Below, piece by piece: positions 9,097-18,797 of a stretch of DNA of 40,582 nt. Below the pieces are notes generated by a model that saw nothing but the letters and a program-made list of their open reading frames with translations, was not told the DNA's origin and did no database searches. The position numbers were made by a program, and so were the translations under genes. Origin of the DNA: Verrucomicrobiaceae bacterium. GTDB lineage: Bacteria; Verrucomicrobiota; Verrucomicrobiia; Verrucomicrobiales; Verrucomicrobiaceae. The stretch covers positions 1 to 40,582 of the forward strand of contig JAIXOU010000084.1 of NCBI GenBank assembly GCA_027486585.1, read 5' to 3'. Positions within the stretch are counted from its first letter, which is position 1. The number at the start of each line of letters is the position of its first letter.

Positions 9097-10698
9097 ATGC
9101 CCACCAAAACCATCCAACTCGTCGCTAGTGGTGATCTACGTCTTGCGGCCAATCAAACCTGTTGGCCAGCCCAAAAGGCCATGGAGGAAGCTCTCGCTAA
9201 AGCAGTGAAAGCGGAAGGCTGGACTATCAAGCGTGCGCATGCCTACAATGCCAGAAAGAAACACGGTTTCATCGCCAGTCAGCGTGAAGGGATCGACGTC
9301 TTTCGCGGCATTGATCCCGATACACCACTCATCGTCGCAGAGGCCGTGTGGCAGTATTCCCATCATCTTTTGGCCGGACTCAGTACGCATCGCGGTCCTA
9401 TTCTGACAATCGCCAATTGGAGCGGTCAGTGGCCAGGCCTTGTTGGCCTTTTGAACCTGAATGCCTCCCTCACCAAAGCAGGCGTGCGCTACTCCACACT
9501 CTGGAGTGAGACTTTCACCGATCGCTTTTTTAAAGAAGGTCTGCATGAGTGGCTGACGACTCAAAACATCTGCCATGATCAGTCCCATGTGCGCGATCTA
9601 ACTCGGCTCAAACTACCCGCAGAGGACCAGCGGCTGGGAAACGACTTCGGGCGCCGATTCCGTCAGCATAAAGCCATCCTCGGAGTCTTTGATGAAGGCT
9701 GCATGGGCATGTACAACGCCATCATCCCAGACGAGCTCCTGCATCAGACGGGTTGTTTCAAAGAACGTCTCAGTCAGTCCAGTCTCTATGCCGCGATGCA
9801 GCTCGTGAGCGATACCGATGCACAAGACGTGCTTGCTTGGCTGAGACGCAAAGGCCTTCAACTGCGGCTTGGAACGGAGGAAGCCCATGACCTCACCGAA
9901 TCTCAAGTGCTTCTCCAATGCAAAATGTACATCGCTGCCCTGCGCCTAGCAGACGAGTTTGGCTGTGACGCCATCGGTATTCAGTATCAACAAGGGCTCA
10001 AGGATCTGACGCCAGCCAGTGACCTCGTCGAAGGCATGCTCAATAATGCTGATCGTCCACCCGTGCTCAGCGCTGATGGCAAACGCATCCTTTTTGAAGG
10101 CGAGGCTCTACCTCATTTCAATGAAGTCGATGAATGCGCTGGCTTGGATGGATTGCTTACCTACCGACTCTGGCGCGAGCTTGGTTTCGCCCCAGAAAAC
10201 ACGCTGCACGATTTACGCTGGGGAGCCGACTTTGACGGCGACTTTGTATGGGTTCTCCTCATCAGTGGTGCGGCTCCTCCAGCGCACTTTCGAGGTGGCT
10301 GGAAAGGAGCCAGCAGCGAGCGGCAACCTGCCATGTACTTCCGCCTCGGCGGCGGCACCTTAAAAGGCATCAGTAAACCTGGCCATATCGTCTGGAGCCG
10401 CATCTTCGTCAAAGGTGGCGCTCTTCATGCCGACATCGGCGTCGCTGAAGTGGTCAAGTTACCTGAGGCAGAGACCCAGCGCCGCTGGCAAGAAACCACT
10501 CCTCAATGGCCCATCATGCATGCCGTGATGAAAGGCGTCTCAAGGGATCAAATGATGGCCCGCCACCAGTCGAATCACATCCAAGTCGTCTATTGCCCCA
10601 ATGCAAAACAAGCCCACCGCGCCGCCCGCATCAAAGCCGCCGCCATGGCCGAACTCGGCCTGCAGGTCAGCCTTTGCGGAGAGGTCAAGCTAAGCTGA
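9097..10698 (+). CDS. Fucose/arabinose isomerase-like protein (tentative)
   Basis: This is a 533-residue cytosolic protein without a signal peptide. The N-terminal half has alternating alpha/beta segments ([36 protein letters not shown]), and a central motif, [11 protein letters not shown], follows an acidic residue. The general layout resembles L-fucose/L-arabinose isomerase-type proteins, which interconvert aldoses and ketoses using a divalent metal. The match is by impression, not by a diagnostic motif, so a carbohydrate role is tentative. It starts 131 bases from the divergent response regulator, a plausible regulator-target pair, and converges on two small genes. The sugar-enzyme genes that follow make a sugar substrate credible. 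Confidence 0.5.
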   Translation: MPTKTIQLVASGDLRLAANQTCWPAQKAMEEALAKAVKAEGWTIKRAHAYNARKKHGFIASQREGIDVFRGIDPDTPLIVAEAVWQYSHHLLAGLSTHRGPILTIANWSGQWPGLVGLLNLNASLTKAGVRYSTLWSETFTDRFFKEGLHEWLTTQNICHDQSHVRDLTRLKLPAEDQRLGNDFGRRFRQHKAILGVFDEGCMGMYNAIIPDELLHQTGCFKERLSQSSLYAAMQLVSDTDAQDVLAWLRRKGLQLRLGTEEAHDLTESQVLLQCKMYIAALRLADEFGCDAIGIQYQQGLKDLTPASDLVEGMLNNADRPPVLSADGKRILFEGEALPHFNEVDECAGLDGLLTYRLWRELGFAPENTLHDLRWGADFDGDFVWVLLISGAAPPAHFRGGWKGASSERQPAMYFRLGGGTLKGISKPGHIVWSRIFVKGGALHADIGVAEVVKLPEAETQRRWQETTPQWPIMHAVMKGVSRDQMMARHQSNHIQVVYCPNAKQAHRAARIKAAAMAELGLQVSLCGEVKLS

Positions 10699-10710
10699 GT
10701 CACCCTATTT

Positions 10711-11091
10711 TCACACCATACCATCGCAAAAGTCTCGAAAAGCCTTCACCTCCTCGTCCGTAGCCACGCCTGCTACAATATGGCCCGCTAGACTGCGGAC
10801 GATGTAAGCGCGATCAGGGGCTAGATTGAGCTGATTAACAACATCACGAATAATCGCCGCAAAGGTATTACCATTGTAAAAGCAAAATGGAGCCATTCGA
10901 TGACAACGGCGTGCAAGATCAACGGCCTCATCCAAACGCATTTCTTGCTGATAAATAGACTCCCATAATTTCTTGGTCGAATCATGGCCGTCTGAGGTGG
11001 GTTTGTGTAATGCATTCTTAGCCGCACAAAGCAGAGCATTTTGAGCAGTCACAAACGGCCAGGAGTAACTCATCAGCCAAGAACGCTTCAT
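10711..11091 (-). CDS. Hypothetical protein, 126 residues
   Basis: No family is recognised. The protein is helical-looking, soluble and cysteine-containing, without a signal peptide. It sits seven bases after the stop of a 63-residue gene on the same strand, which supports a two-gene unit. The DNA appears more AT-rich than its neighbours, which may indicate transfer. It converges on the isomerase-like gene with 12 bases between stops. Confidence 0.6.
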   Translation of the reverse strand: MKRSWLMSYSWPFVTAQNALLCAAKNALHKPTSDGHDSTKKLWESIYQQEMRLDEAVDLARRCHRMAPFCFYNGNTFAAIIRDVVNQLNLAPDRAYIVRSLAGHIVAGVATDEEVKAFRDFCDGMV

Positions 11092-11098
11092 CGCATTA

Positions 11099-11290
11099 CT
11101 ATTTGGTTTTGTTAGTCAGGGCTTTCTTTATCTCTTTAAGCTCTGTCACACCTGCACTCCTCAAAAAACCCTTACCCGTCTTGGCATAGATAGGCTCTGC
11201 TACAAATCTATCCTGAATCGCCAAGGCATCGTTGAGCACCCGCTGAAAGGCAGGATCATTTAGAAGCTTCGGATCAATCGCCTGATTCAT
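11099..11290 (-). CDS. Small hypothetical protein, 63 residues
   Basis: This is a short charged protein (MNQAIDPKLLNDPAFQRVL...) with a lysine-rich C-terminus. No domain is recognised. It is the first gene of a two-gene minus-strand unit with the 126-residue protein. A toxin-antitoxin arrangement is possible by size and spacing but nothing in the sequences shows it. Confidence 0.5.
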   Translation of the reverse strand: MNQAIDPKLLNDPAFQRVLNDALAIQDRFVAEPIYAKTGKGFLRSAGVTELKEIKKALTNKTK

Positions 11291-11432
11291 ACCCAGATCC
11301 TATGCCAAATTCATCTTGCGCGCAATCGTCTGTTCCTTCGGAATGGCCATTGGTATTGGCCCATTGGGATAGCCGTATTTCGCACAGTGTTTGTCGTGGA
11401 AACGGCTCGCTTCATGACGTTAAGATCCAATC

Positions 11433-13064
11433 ATGATAAAATGGGTCCCGCTTTTGTTTTTCACCTTGATCACTTTGGCTCGTGGCGACGACACGGCCAA
11501 ACTCGCCGCGCTCTTTGCCAAAGACGGCACCGTGACAATACCTGCGGGCGACTACCATCTCGATGGCACGCAGCCAATCCCGCTGCGCTCGAACACGACC
11601 GTCATGGCGCATGGCGCACGTTTTATCCTGCCGGAAATGCTACCGGACAAAGCACGCTTGGTGATTTTTGCGGGACAAAACATCGCCCACTTTGCCTGGC
11701 ATGGCGGCGAGTTCATCGGGCATGTCTTTGATCCAGCAAAGAAAGACAACACCTGGGAGCCAAACGTAAACACGAAAGGCATCGAGATTACCACCACCCT
11801 GGCAGGCGGCACACACGACCTCTTGTTTCGCGAGGTGAAGTCCCATGACATGGCAGCCGCGGTGATCGGCGTCCATGGCTTATCCAAAAACGAAAGTGAA
11901 GTCACCGCATATGCGGAGCGTGTGGCCGTGGAAAGCTGCACGCTTCTGCGCAGCGGCAAGTTCATGTGGGATTACGGCTACCTTTGGCAAATCATGACTT
12001 TCCCTGAGGCCTATGAACCCTGGGAGGTCGAGAGGGCGAAGAAATACTTCCGCACCGACCTGATGCGTGAGGCAACCTTCAGCGGTGAACTCGTTAAATT
12101 AGATAACTCGGTCAAACCGATCTCTCTGAGCGCTAGTGAAGAACCCAGTCAGGCTTTAACCTTCATGGGTGAAAACCTGCCCAAGAACCTTGTGCGTGGC
12201 CTGCAATACTTCGTCATCGAATCCACGCCCACCCACATCAAAATAGCTAAAAACCTTGGCGGCGCTCCAATTCACTTCGAGGACGATGGAAGCGGCACAT
12301 TAGCCTTTAACGTTCAGGCTCACTACCTCGCCGCGTATGCCCCGACCGGCAGCGGACCAGGCAAAGGCGCCTTCGACATCACCGGTGCTCGCGACCTGCG
12401 CGTCACCGGTTGCCAGCTCAGTGCCATCGGAGATACCATGCACATTCAGCGCTGCCAAAACATCGTCTTCGCGAATAATCACATTCTCGGCAGTCGCATG
12501 GGCGCGTTCTTTTTGGCTGAGTTCTGTCAGAATGCCAGCATCACCGGCAACCTCGTCGATGGCACCAACGGCAGCCGCGTCATCAGCGTCGAGAAGAGCT
12601 GCACGCACGTCACCATGACTGGCAACACCTTCCGTAATGGCGGACGAGGCGCTTGGATTAATCAGCCCGTCAATTTCATCATGACCGGCAACATCTTCAT
12701 CAATAACACCACCAAGAATGAACCTGATCTGCGCCGTGGTCGCATCGCTTTTCAAACCGCCAAGTCTGGCCAGTTTCCCGAGCTTTACTTCACCCTCTAC
12801 GAACCCAACGCCACCTACGGCCCCATCATCGTGAAGGACAACATCTTCCAGCTCGGTGACCACTGCCCGGATGAAGCCGTAACGTTTGCACCTAATGGGC
12901 ACAACATTGTGTGCAGCGGAAATACATTCCAGAGAGGTGGTACGCGTGTTGGCAATCCCGTGGTGCTGGTTGTTGATCCCACCTGTGTCGGCGGTTCCAT
13001 TGCAGACAACGTCGGCGCAAAGTCAGTCTCAAAGCCCGTCGATTTTAATCATGGCAGAAGGTAG
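11433..13064 (+). CDS. Secreted right-handed beta-helix protein (pectate-lyase-like fold)
   Basis: This is a 543-residue protein with a signal peptide (MIKWVPLLFFTLITLARG). The body carries repeated beta-helix rungs: GARDLRVTGCQLSAIG, CQNIVFANNHILGSR, NASITGNLVDGTNGS, CTHVTMTGNTFRNGG and NFIMTGNIFINN, the typical parallel-helix pattern of polysaccharide lyases, GH28 and related proteins. An N-terminal segment (DGTVTIPAGDYHLDGTQPIPLRSNTTV) matches the usual first rung of such enzymes. Activity towards a pectin-like or sulfated glycan is likely, but the catalytic residues cannot be assigned by eye. It is the first of three co-directional secreted-protein genes (gaps of 116 and 88 bases). Confidence 0.82.
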   Translation: MIKWVPLLFFTLITLARGDDTAKLAALFAKDGTVTIPAGDYHLDGTQPIPLRSNTTVMAHGARFILPEMLPDKARLVIFAGQNIAHFAWHGGEFIGHVFDPAKKDNTWEPNVNTKGIEITTTLAGGTHDLLFREVKSHDMAAAVIGVHGLSKNESEVTAYAERVAVESCTLLRSGKFMWDYGYLWQIMTFPEAYEPWEVERAKKYFRTDLMREATFSGELVKLDNSVKPISLSASEEPSQALTFMGENLPKNLVRGLQYFVIESTPTHIKIAKNLGGAPIHFEDDGSGTLAFNVQAHYLAAYAPTGSGPGKGAFDITGARDLRVTGCQLSAIGDTMHIQRCQNIVFANNHILGSRMGAFFLAEFCQNASITGNLVDGTNGSRVISVEKSCTHVTMTGNTFRNGGRGAWINQPVNFIMTGNIFINNTTKNEPDLRRGRIAFQTAKSGQFPELYFTLYEPNATYGPIIVKDNIFQLGDHCPDEAVTFAPNGHNIVCSGNTFQRGGTRVGNPVVLVVDPTCVGGSIADNVGAKSVSKPVDFNHGRR

Positions 13065-13180
13065 TGACTGCTACGCACTGCGGGTCCTCTTTCTGGGCAT
13101 CATTTTACAGGATGTGAAATTATCCAAAGCAAATAGGGAGTCCATGAATTGAACATTCCATGATCAACGTTTGATGATGA

Positions 13181-15031
13181 ATGCATCCCATCTTCTCGGC
13201 TCTCGGTTTTCTCTTCTGCGTGATCCCATGTTACGCAGAAGCTCCTCTCAAAATCGTTCTCGCAGGCGATTCGACGGTGGCAACGGTTGCAAGTCCACCC
13301 AAAGAAAGGCCAGATCTCGCGGGTTGGGGGCAGATGTTGGGCGAATTTTTGCCAAAGACGACCGTGGTGAATCACGCGCGATCAGGAACAAGCACGAAGA
13401 GCTTTCGTGAACTAGGATTGTGGGATCGTGCGCTCAAAGAAAAGGGGCAGTGGGTGCTGATTCAGTTTGGGCACAATGATCAAAAGACGGCAGACCCCAA
13501 GCGTTACACGGATCCAGCCACAACTTACCGCGACAATTTGAAAGCCTTTATCCGTGAGGTGCGCGAGAGTGGAGGAAAGCCAGTGCTCGTCACCTCCGTG
13601 GCGCGACGTGTCTATGTGGATGGTAAGATGACGACGATCCTCACGCCTTATGTGCAGGCGGCACAAGCAGTTGGCAGAGAAATGCAGGTGCCGGTCATCG
13701 ACTTGCATCGGGCCAGCTTTGCCCTGTTCCAGCAGATGGGGGAAACATTTTGCCAGCTTTACGGCCCGGGAGTGCAGGACAAATCACACTTCTCCCGTGA
13801 AGGCGCACGCATGATGGCGCGACTCGTCGCCGAGGGCTTGCAACGCGAGGTGCCAGAACTACGCCCGCACCTGCAACTCGTGCCGCCACCACCAGCGAAC
13901 CTGCCTTATCAGGTCAAGCTAACCACCCTGACAAAAGGCTATGACGGCAAGACCTGCTGGGTGCATCCGCGAGCAGGTGCGATCCCTGGCCCAAAGCCAA
14001 GCGTCGTCCTCACGATGCAAAAACTGCTCCTCACAGGCAGCGACATTTTTTACGCGCTCAATGATGTTCACACGGATGATCTGGGCGAGACGTGGAGCCC
14101 GATCAAGGAGCACGCGGAAACACTCGGAAGGAGAAACGAAGGTAATGACATCGTTGTTGCTGCCTGCGACTTCACCCCAAAGTTTCATGCAAAGTCAGGC
14201 AAGCTTCTCGGCATTGGCCACACCGTCAGGTATCGCGGAGATAAGGTCGTACAAAATCGTCAGCGCGAGGCAAGCTACGCGGTCTATGATGACAAGACAC
14301 GGAATTGGACGGCTTGGACGACGCTGGCGATGCCGAAAGAAGCTAAATTCTTCAACTCAGGTGCAGGCTGTGTACAGCGTTTCGATCTCGAGAACGGCGA
14401 CATCCTGCTGCCCATTTACTTCAAGTCAGAGAAGGACAAATACTATCACACCACCGTGCTACGCTGTTCCTTTGACGGCACGACCTTAAAATACATCGAA
14501 CATGGCACCGAGCTAACGCTGGAAAGCGGGCGCGGCTTGTATGAACCCTCGCTGACACGCTGCGGCAGTCAATTTTACCTCACATTAAGAAACGACACCG
14601 CAGGCTACGTAGCCACCAGCAGCGATGGCCTGCACTTCGCCCCCATTCGCCCATGGAAGTTCGACGACGGCAGCGATCTCGGGAATTACAATACTCAGCA
14701 GCACTGGGTCACCCATCGCGACCGTCTTTACCTCGTCTATAATCGCAAAGGCGCGCACAACGACCACGTCGCGCGTCACCGGGCCCCCCTCTTCATGGCT
14801 GAGGTGGATCAAAAAACGCTCGCAGTGAAACGCGACACCGAAAGCATCCTCGTACCCGAGCGCGGGGCACGACTCGGCAACTTCGCCATCACAGAGGTAA
14901 GTGAGAAAGAGACCTGGGTCACCGTCGCCGAGTGGATGCAGACTTGGTCACCGAACATCGTGATCCCTCCAGACAATGCTTTTGGTGCGGACAACTCTGT
15001 TTTCGCTGCCCGTATTCTCTGGAAAAACTGA
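13181..15031 (+). CDS. SGNH/GDSL esterase fused to sialidase-like domain
   Basis: This is a 616-residue secreted protein (signal peptide about residues 1-19). Residues 23-225 form an SGNH hydrolase of the rhamnogalacturonan acetylesterase type: nucleophile S31 in LAGDST, block II glycine in ARSGTSTKSF, block III asparagine N99 in QFGHND, and D200/H203 in QDKSHFS. Residues from about 240 onward resemble an exo-sialidase/BNR propeller, with an Asp-box-like DDLGETWS and repeated blocks (RFDLENGDILLPIYF, YEPSLTRCGSQFYLTLR, YVATSSDGLHFAPIRPW). It probably removes O-acetyl groups from a polysaccharide while the second domain binds or cleaves it. The fusion is the notable point; the substrate is unknown. 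Confidence 0.85.
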   Translation: MHPIFSALGFLFCVIPCYAEAPLKIVLAGDSTVATVASPPKERPDLAGWGQMLGEFLPKTTVVNHARSGTSTKSFRELGLWDRALKEKGQWVLIQFGHNDQKTADPKRYTDPATTYRDNLKAFIREVRESGGKPVLVTSVARRVYVDGKMTTILTPYVQAAQAVGREMQVPVIDLHRASFALFQQMGETFCQLYGPGVQDKSHFSREGARMMARLVAEGLQREVPELRPHLQLVPPPPANLPYQVKLTTLTKGYDGKTCWVHPRAGAIPGPKPSVVLTMQKLLLTGSDIFYALNDVHTDDLGETWSPIKEHAETLGRRNEGNDIVVAACDFTPKFHAKSGKLLGIGHTVRYRGDKVVQNRQREASYAVYDDKTRNWTAWTTLAMPKEAKFFNSGAGCVQRFDLENGDILLPIYFKSEKDKYYHTTVLRCSFDGTTLKYIEHGTELTLESGRGLYEPSLTRCGSQFYLTLRNDTAGYVATSSDGLHFAPIRPWKFDDGSDLGNYNTQQHWVTHRDRLYLVYNRKGAHNDHVARHRAPLFMAEVDQKTLAVKRDTESILVPERGARLGNFAITEVSEKETWVTVAEWMQTWSPNIVIPPDNAFGADNSVFAARILWKN

Positions 15032-15119
15032 TGGAGCTAAGTGAGCTCGATCGGCCAATTTCTTGGCTTGTTTGAATCTGTGAAAAGCTGTTCAATGAAG
15101 TTCATCTTCTCACTATACC

Positions 15120-15701
15120 ATGTCTCACCGCCTGATCGTCCTACTCGCTTTTGTCTTTCTAACCTCCATGGCTCGTTCGGAGCAGTTCGTGCTTTTTGAT
15201 GTCACCTTTACCTTCACTCAGGAAGACGCCCTGAACTCGAAACCCAGTCAGTCGCACTACTACCTCAAAGACGACCGCCTCAATCCAAAACGTCCGAAGG
15301 ATTGGACCTCGCCGGTCGATTACCGCAATGGGACGGTGCATCTGCGCCTCGAAGTCCTCGAAAAACCGGCGGGAGATCAGCCGACCTCATGGAGTGTGTG
15401 TTACATCCCCTACAAAGGCCAAAACCACGGCTATGGTTGCATTGGGACAGGTCCTTATTCAAAGACTGGCGTGATCGAAAAAGACCTTTCGATGACCACC
15501 TTCTGGCAGAACAACGACATCCTTTGGAACCAAGGCATCAAAGAGATGCATCTCGTGCTCAAGGACGACAAAAACCTTCATGCCCACAAGCGCCCCGATC
15601 CCGAGAAGTTCTTCCCCACGAAGGTACGCATGACCCTGATCCAGGTGTCCAAAGGCTCGAAGTATGATCCAAAGGAGCTTCCGACCAGCACGAAGCCCTG
15701 A
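15120..15701 (+). CDS. Small secreted protein of unknown function
   Basis: This is a 193-residue protein with a signal peptide (MSHRLIVLLAFVFLTSMARS). The mature part is beta-rich (EQFVLFDVTFTFTQEDA, TVHLRLEVLEK, SWSVCYIPYKGQ) and has two cysteines spaced for a possible disulfide. No family is recognised. It follows the esterase-sialidase gene by 88 bases, and its stop codon directly abuts the stop of the convergent hydrolase. A carbohydrate-binding role would suit the neighbourhood but is only inferred. Confidence 0.65.
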   Translation: MSHRLIVLLAFVFLTSMARSEQFVLFDVTFTFTQEDALNSKPSQSHYYLKDDRLNPKRPKDWTSPVDYRNGTVHLRLEVLEKPAGDQPTSWSVCYIPYKGQNHGYGCIGTGPYSKTGVIEKDLSMTTFWQNNDILWNQGIKEMHLVLKDDKNLHAHKRPDPEKFFPTKVRMTLIQVSKGSKYDPKELPTSTKP

Positions 15702-17354
15702 TTACTTCACGATCGGCAAGATCACGCGTGAGGCGTGTTTGGCATCGTGCCAGATGGTGTTGATTGCGGCGATGCCGGGCTCAGTAACGAAATGGGTAAT
15801 CGGGCCGCCAGTCTGTGTGTTCGGCTCAAAATACGGAGCACCCGTGCTGGCGATGGTGACGCGCACCTGGTGCCCTTGGTTGAAGATGATGCTCACCCAG
15901 CCGATGTCCCAGGCCAGCTTCGTCACCTGACCAGGCACAAGCAGCTTCTGATGATCAAAGCCTTCGTGATAACGCGCACGCAGTGGGTAATCGACCAGCA
16001 GGATCGAGCGGCCATCGGGATACACATCCGTCACACGCAGAACAAAATCAGTGTCCTTTGCTGTGGAAGAAACAAAGACCTCGGCCTTGATTCGGCCAGT
16101 GACTTCCAGCGGCTCCATGAGCACATCGCTGGTCCAGGTGCGGACTTCAGCCTGCTCTTCAAAGGCGCGTGCGTCTCTGGCTCCGGGGAAACCCACGGTG
16201 TTCAGAATCATCGGACGCGCAGGATCACTCGCATATGAAGTGCTGGCGCTGGGTACGATTGGCTTTTGGGCGGCAAGCTTGCCATCGGGTTGCAGGAACC
16301 AGTCCGCAGCCTGACTCGCCGGCGGGAAGTTTTTGGCCTCGCGCCAGAGGTTGCCAGGAGCCCCGGCTTCACCGCAGGCACCCATGACGTAGTATTTCAC
16401 GGGCCAGTCTTTCTCGATGCCGTTGTCCTCGCCTTTGAGGTAGTGATTGAACCACCTCGTCATGTGCGGATACACATCGAAGAAGGCATTCTCTGGGAAC
16501 ACCAGTTCGCCGATCTTATTCGACTTCGAATAGCCGCCGTGCAGCCAGGGGCCGATGATGAGTTGTTGCTGGCCGCGTGAATTGGGGCCGCCCTTCTCGT
16601 TGCGACCGATGAAGCTGGCGACACTGCCCTGGCACATGAAATCAAACCAGCTACCGATGGTGAAGCAAGGGTAGTTCATCTTGTCGAAATGCAACGACGC
16701 ATCTTCGTCCTTCCAGAAGTCATCATAATCAGGATGCTGATCCCACTCCAGCAGCATGGCTTCGTTATCCTTGATGTCGCGCGCTACGGCGCCGCCCTTG
16801 AGGAAGCGCTGCGGCTTCGTCGCGCCACCGATTCGGTAGCCTTCGTGATACAGGCTCAAGCCGGTGTCGGTCATGTATTGTGCGACCAAGTGAGGTGGCT
16901 GGGTCACCGCAAGATAATTTTGTGCATAGCCAGCCTGCGAACCGCCATACGTGCCGATCTTGCCTGTGCACCAGGGCTGAGCGGCCAGCCACTCGCACAC
17001 GTCGTAACCATCGCGAAGCTCACCCCATTGCAGCCCTCGGTAGCCGCGATACACGCCCTCGCTCAGATGCGTGCCGCGGTAGTTGACCAGCGCGATGACG
17101 AAGCCTCCCTCGGCAAATTTAGCCGCCGCTTTGCGTGACCCTGCGCTGGAAATATCCGCGTAGCGCTGCTCGAAAATCGCCGGCCACTTCCCTTTGCCCT
17201 GTGGAAAGAAAACATAGGCTGAGAGGCGCTTGCCATCACGCATGGGGATCATGAGGTGCTCCTCACGCACGCTGCCAAAGTCGAGCTTGGGAAGTTCTTT
17301 TGCCAGCAGTGACGACTGAATGACGAGACACAACAAGATCAGGAGAAAACGCAT
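15702..17354 (-). CDS. CocE/NonD-type alpha/beta hydrolase (S15-like), secreted
   Basis: The frame is open to 17420, but the ATG at 17354 starts a signal peptide (MRFLLILLCLVIQSSLLA), giving 550 residues. The N-terminal domain shows the S15/CocE pattern: IPMRDGKRLSAYVFFP, NYRGTHLSEG, and the nucleophile elbow GTYGGSQAG with serine S139. The conserved LIIGPWLHGG near the middle supplies the catalytic-histidine region. The C-terminal part (LEVTGRIKAEVFVSS, GHQVRVTIASTGAPYFEPN) is the jelly-roll domain of the family. Family members cleave acyl esters, X-Pro dipeptides or beta-lactam side chains; the substrate here is unknown. It is divergent from the radical SAM gene by 135 bases. Confidence 0.88.
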   Translation of the reverse strand: MRFLLILLCLVIQSSLLAKELPKLDFGSVREEHLMIPMRDGKRLSAYVFFPQGKGKWPAIFEQRYADISSAGSRKAAAKFAEGGFVIALVNYRGTHLSEGVYRGYRGLQWGELRDGYDVCEWLAAQPWCTGKIGTYGGSQAGYAQNYLAVTQPPHLVAQYMTDTGLSLYHEGYRIGGATKPQRFLKGGAVARDIKDNEAMLLEWDQHPDYDDFWKDEDASLHFDKMNYPCFTIGSWFDFMCQGSVASFIGRNEKGGPNSRGQQQLIIGPWLHGGYSKSNKIGELVFPENAFFDVYPHMTRWFNHYLKGEDNGIEKDWPVKYYVMGACGEAGAPGNLWREAKNFPPASQAADWFLQPDGKLAAQKPIVPSASTSYASDPARPMILNTVGFPGARDARAFEEQAEVRTWTSDVLMEPLEVTGRIKAEVFVSSTAKDTDFVLRVTDVYPDGRSILLVDYPLRARYHEGFDHQKLLVPGQVTKLAWDIGWVSIIFNQGHQVRVTIASTGAPYFEPNTQTGGPITHFVTEPGIAAINTIWHDAKHASRVILPIVK

Positions 17355-17489
17355 GACAGAGATACGCGAACCAGAGGGATGCCTTGCTCCCTTTGACCAC
17401 TCAAAGGACTTTGCGAACATCGGTCTTTTAAAATTTTCGTTCTCCGCTGATGACGGACGGCGTATTTCAACTACTGTTCACTCGAACTC

Positions 17490-18797
17490 ATGGAACTTAC
17501 ACGCAAACTCGAAATCCTGGCCGACGCGGCAAAGTATGACGCGTCCTGCGCCAGCTCGGGCGCGGCGCGGAAGGACTCGCGCGATGGCAAAGGCATTGGC
17601 TCCACCGGCGGCATGGGCATCTGCCATAGCTACACCCCGGACGGCCGCTGCGTGTCGCTCCTGAAGGTGCTCTTAACCAACGCCTGCCTCTACGACTGCC
17701 ATTACTGCATCAACCGCCGCTCCAGCAATGTGCAGCGGGCACGTTTCACCCCGGAGGAGGTCGTGCAGCTCACGCTCGACTTCTACAAGCGTAACTACAT
17801 CGAGGGACTCTTCCTTAGCAGCGGCATCGTGCGCAGCGCGGACTTCACCATGGAGCAGGTCATCGAAGTCGCGCGACAGCTGCGCGAGGTTCACCACTTC
17901 CGCGGTTACATTCATCTCAAAACCATCCCCGAAGCCTCGCAGGCGCTCATCGACAAAGCCGGACGCTATGCCGACCGCATCAGCATCAATATCGAGCTGC
18001 CCTCGCAGAAGAGCCTCGACCGCCTCGCGCCGGAAAAAAACCTCACGAACACGATGCAGGCCATGCATGGCATTCGCCAGCGTATCGACGAGAACGTGGA
18101 TGCCAAAAAGGCCGCGCGTCAGATCGTGAATCGCCCACGAGCCAAGGCACCCGCCTTTGCCACTGGCCAGAGCACACAAATGATCGTCGGTGCGGACGAC
18201 AGCACCGACGCACTCGTGCTGCACCGCGCCGATGAACTGTATCGCGACTGCCGTCTGCGGCGTGTTTACTACAGCGGTTTCAGCCCGATCCCGGAGCCCA
18301 GTGTGCTGCTGCCCATCAAGCCGCCGCCGCTCGTGCGCGAGCATCGATTGTATCAGGCCGACTGGCTGCTACGCTTCTACGGCTTCGATGTCGGCGAGCT
18401 GCTGCCCAAGGAAGACCCAAACCTTGATCTCGACCTCGATCCGAAGCTCGCCTGGGCCTTGCGCAATCGCGCCGTCTTCCCCGTGGACATCAATCGCGCC
18501 TCACAAGAGCTACTGTGGCGCATCCCCGGCCTCGGCACCGTCAATGTCGCACGCATCCTTGCGGCAAGACGCTGGGCCAGCCTCACGCTTGCCGATCTCC
18601 AGCGCATGCGAGTGAACCTCAAAAAAGTGATGCCCTTCATCATCGCCGCCGATCACCGTCCGCACATCGCCCAGCTCGAAAACGCCAACCTCCGCCAGCA
18701 GTTTCTCCCCGGCCCACGCCAGCTCGAACTCAACTTCAACGCCCCACCTCCGACCACACCTGCGGATGCCACGATGGTGCTCAGTGGACAGCTATGA
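17490..18797 (+). CDS. Putative DNA modification/repair radical SAM protein
   Basis: This is a 435-residue radical SAM protein with the cluster motif CX3CX2C at C66, C70 and C73 (CLYDCHYC). It is preceded by the Gly-rich segment GSTGGMGICHSYTPDGRC, typical of the radical SAM family (TIGR03916) that is linked to a uracil-DNA-glycosylase partner. The C-terminal part contains a helix-hairpin-helix (ELLWRIPGLGTVNVARI), which fits DNA binding. The reaction is not known; DNA base repair or modification is the family hypothesis. The next gene overlaps by four bases (ATGA) and encodes the usual DUF4130 partner, so the two are translationally coupled. Confidence 0.88.
   Translation: MELTRKLEILADAAKYDASCASSGAARKDSRDGKGIGSTGGMGICHSYTPDGRCVSLLKVLLTNACLYDCHYCINRRSSNVQRARFTPEEVVQLTLDFYKRNYIEGLFLSSGIVRSADFTMEQVIEVARQLREVHHFRGYIHLKTIPEASQALIDKAGRYADRISINIELPSQKSLDRLAPEKNLTNTMQAMHGIRQRIDENVDAKKAARQIVNRPRAKAPAFATGQSTQMIVGADDSTDALVLHRADELYRDCRLRRVYYSGFSPIPEPSVLLPIKPPPLVREHRLYQADWLLRFYGFDVGELLPKEDPNLDLDLDPKLAWALRNRAVFPVDINRASQELLWRIPGLGTVNVARILAARRWASLTLADLQRMRVNLKKVMPFIIAADHRPHIAQLENANLRQQFLPGPRQLELNFNAPPPTTPADATMVLSGQL

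Noticed and set aside
17673-18344. A 223-codon open frame on the minus strand
   Set aside because: It is antisense to the radical SAM gene, whose CX3CX2C motif is certain.
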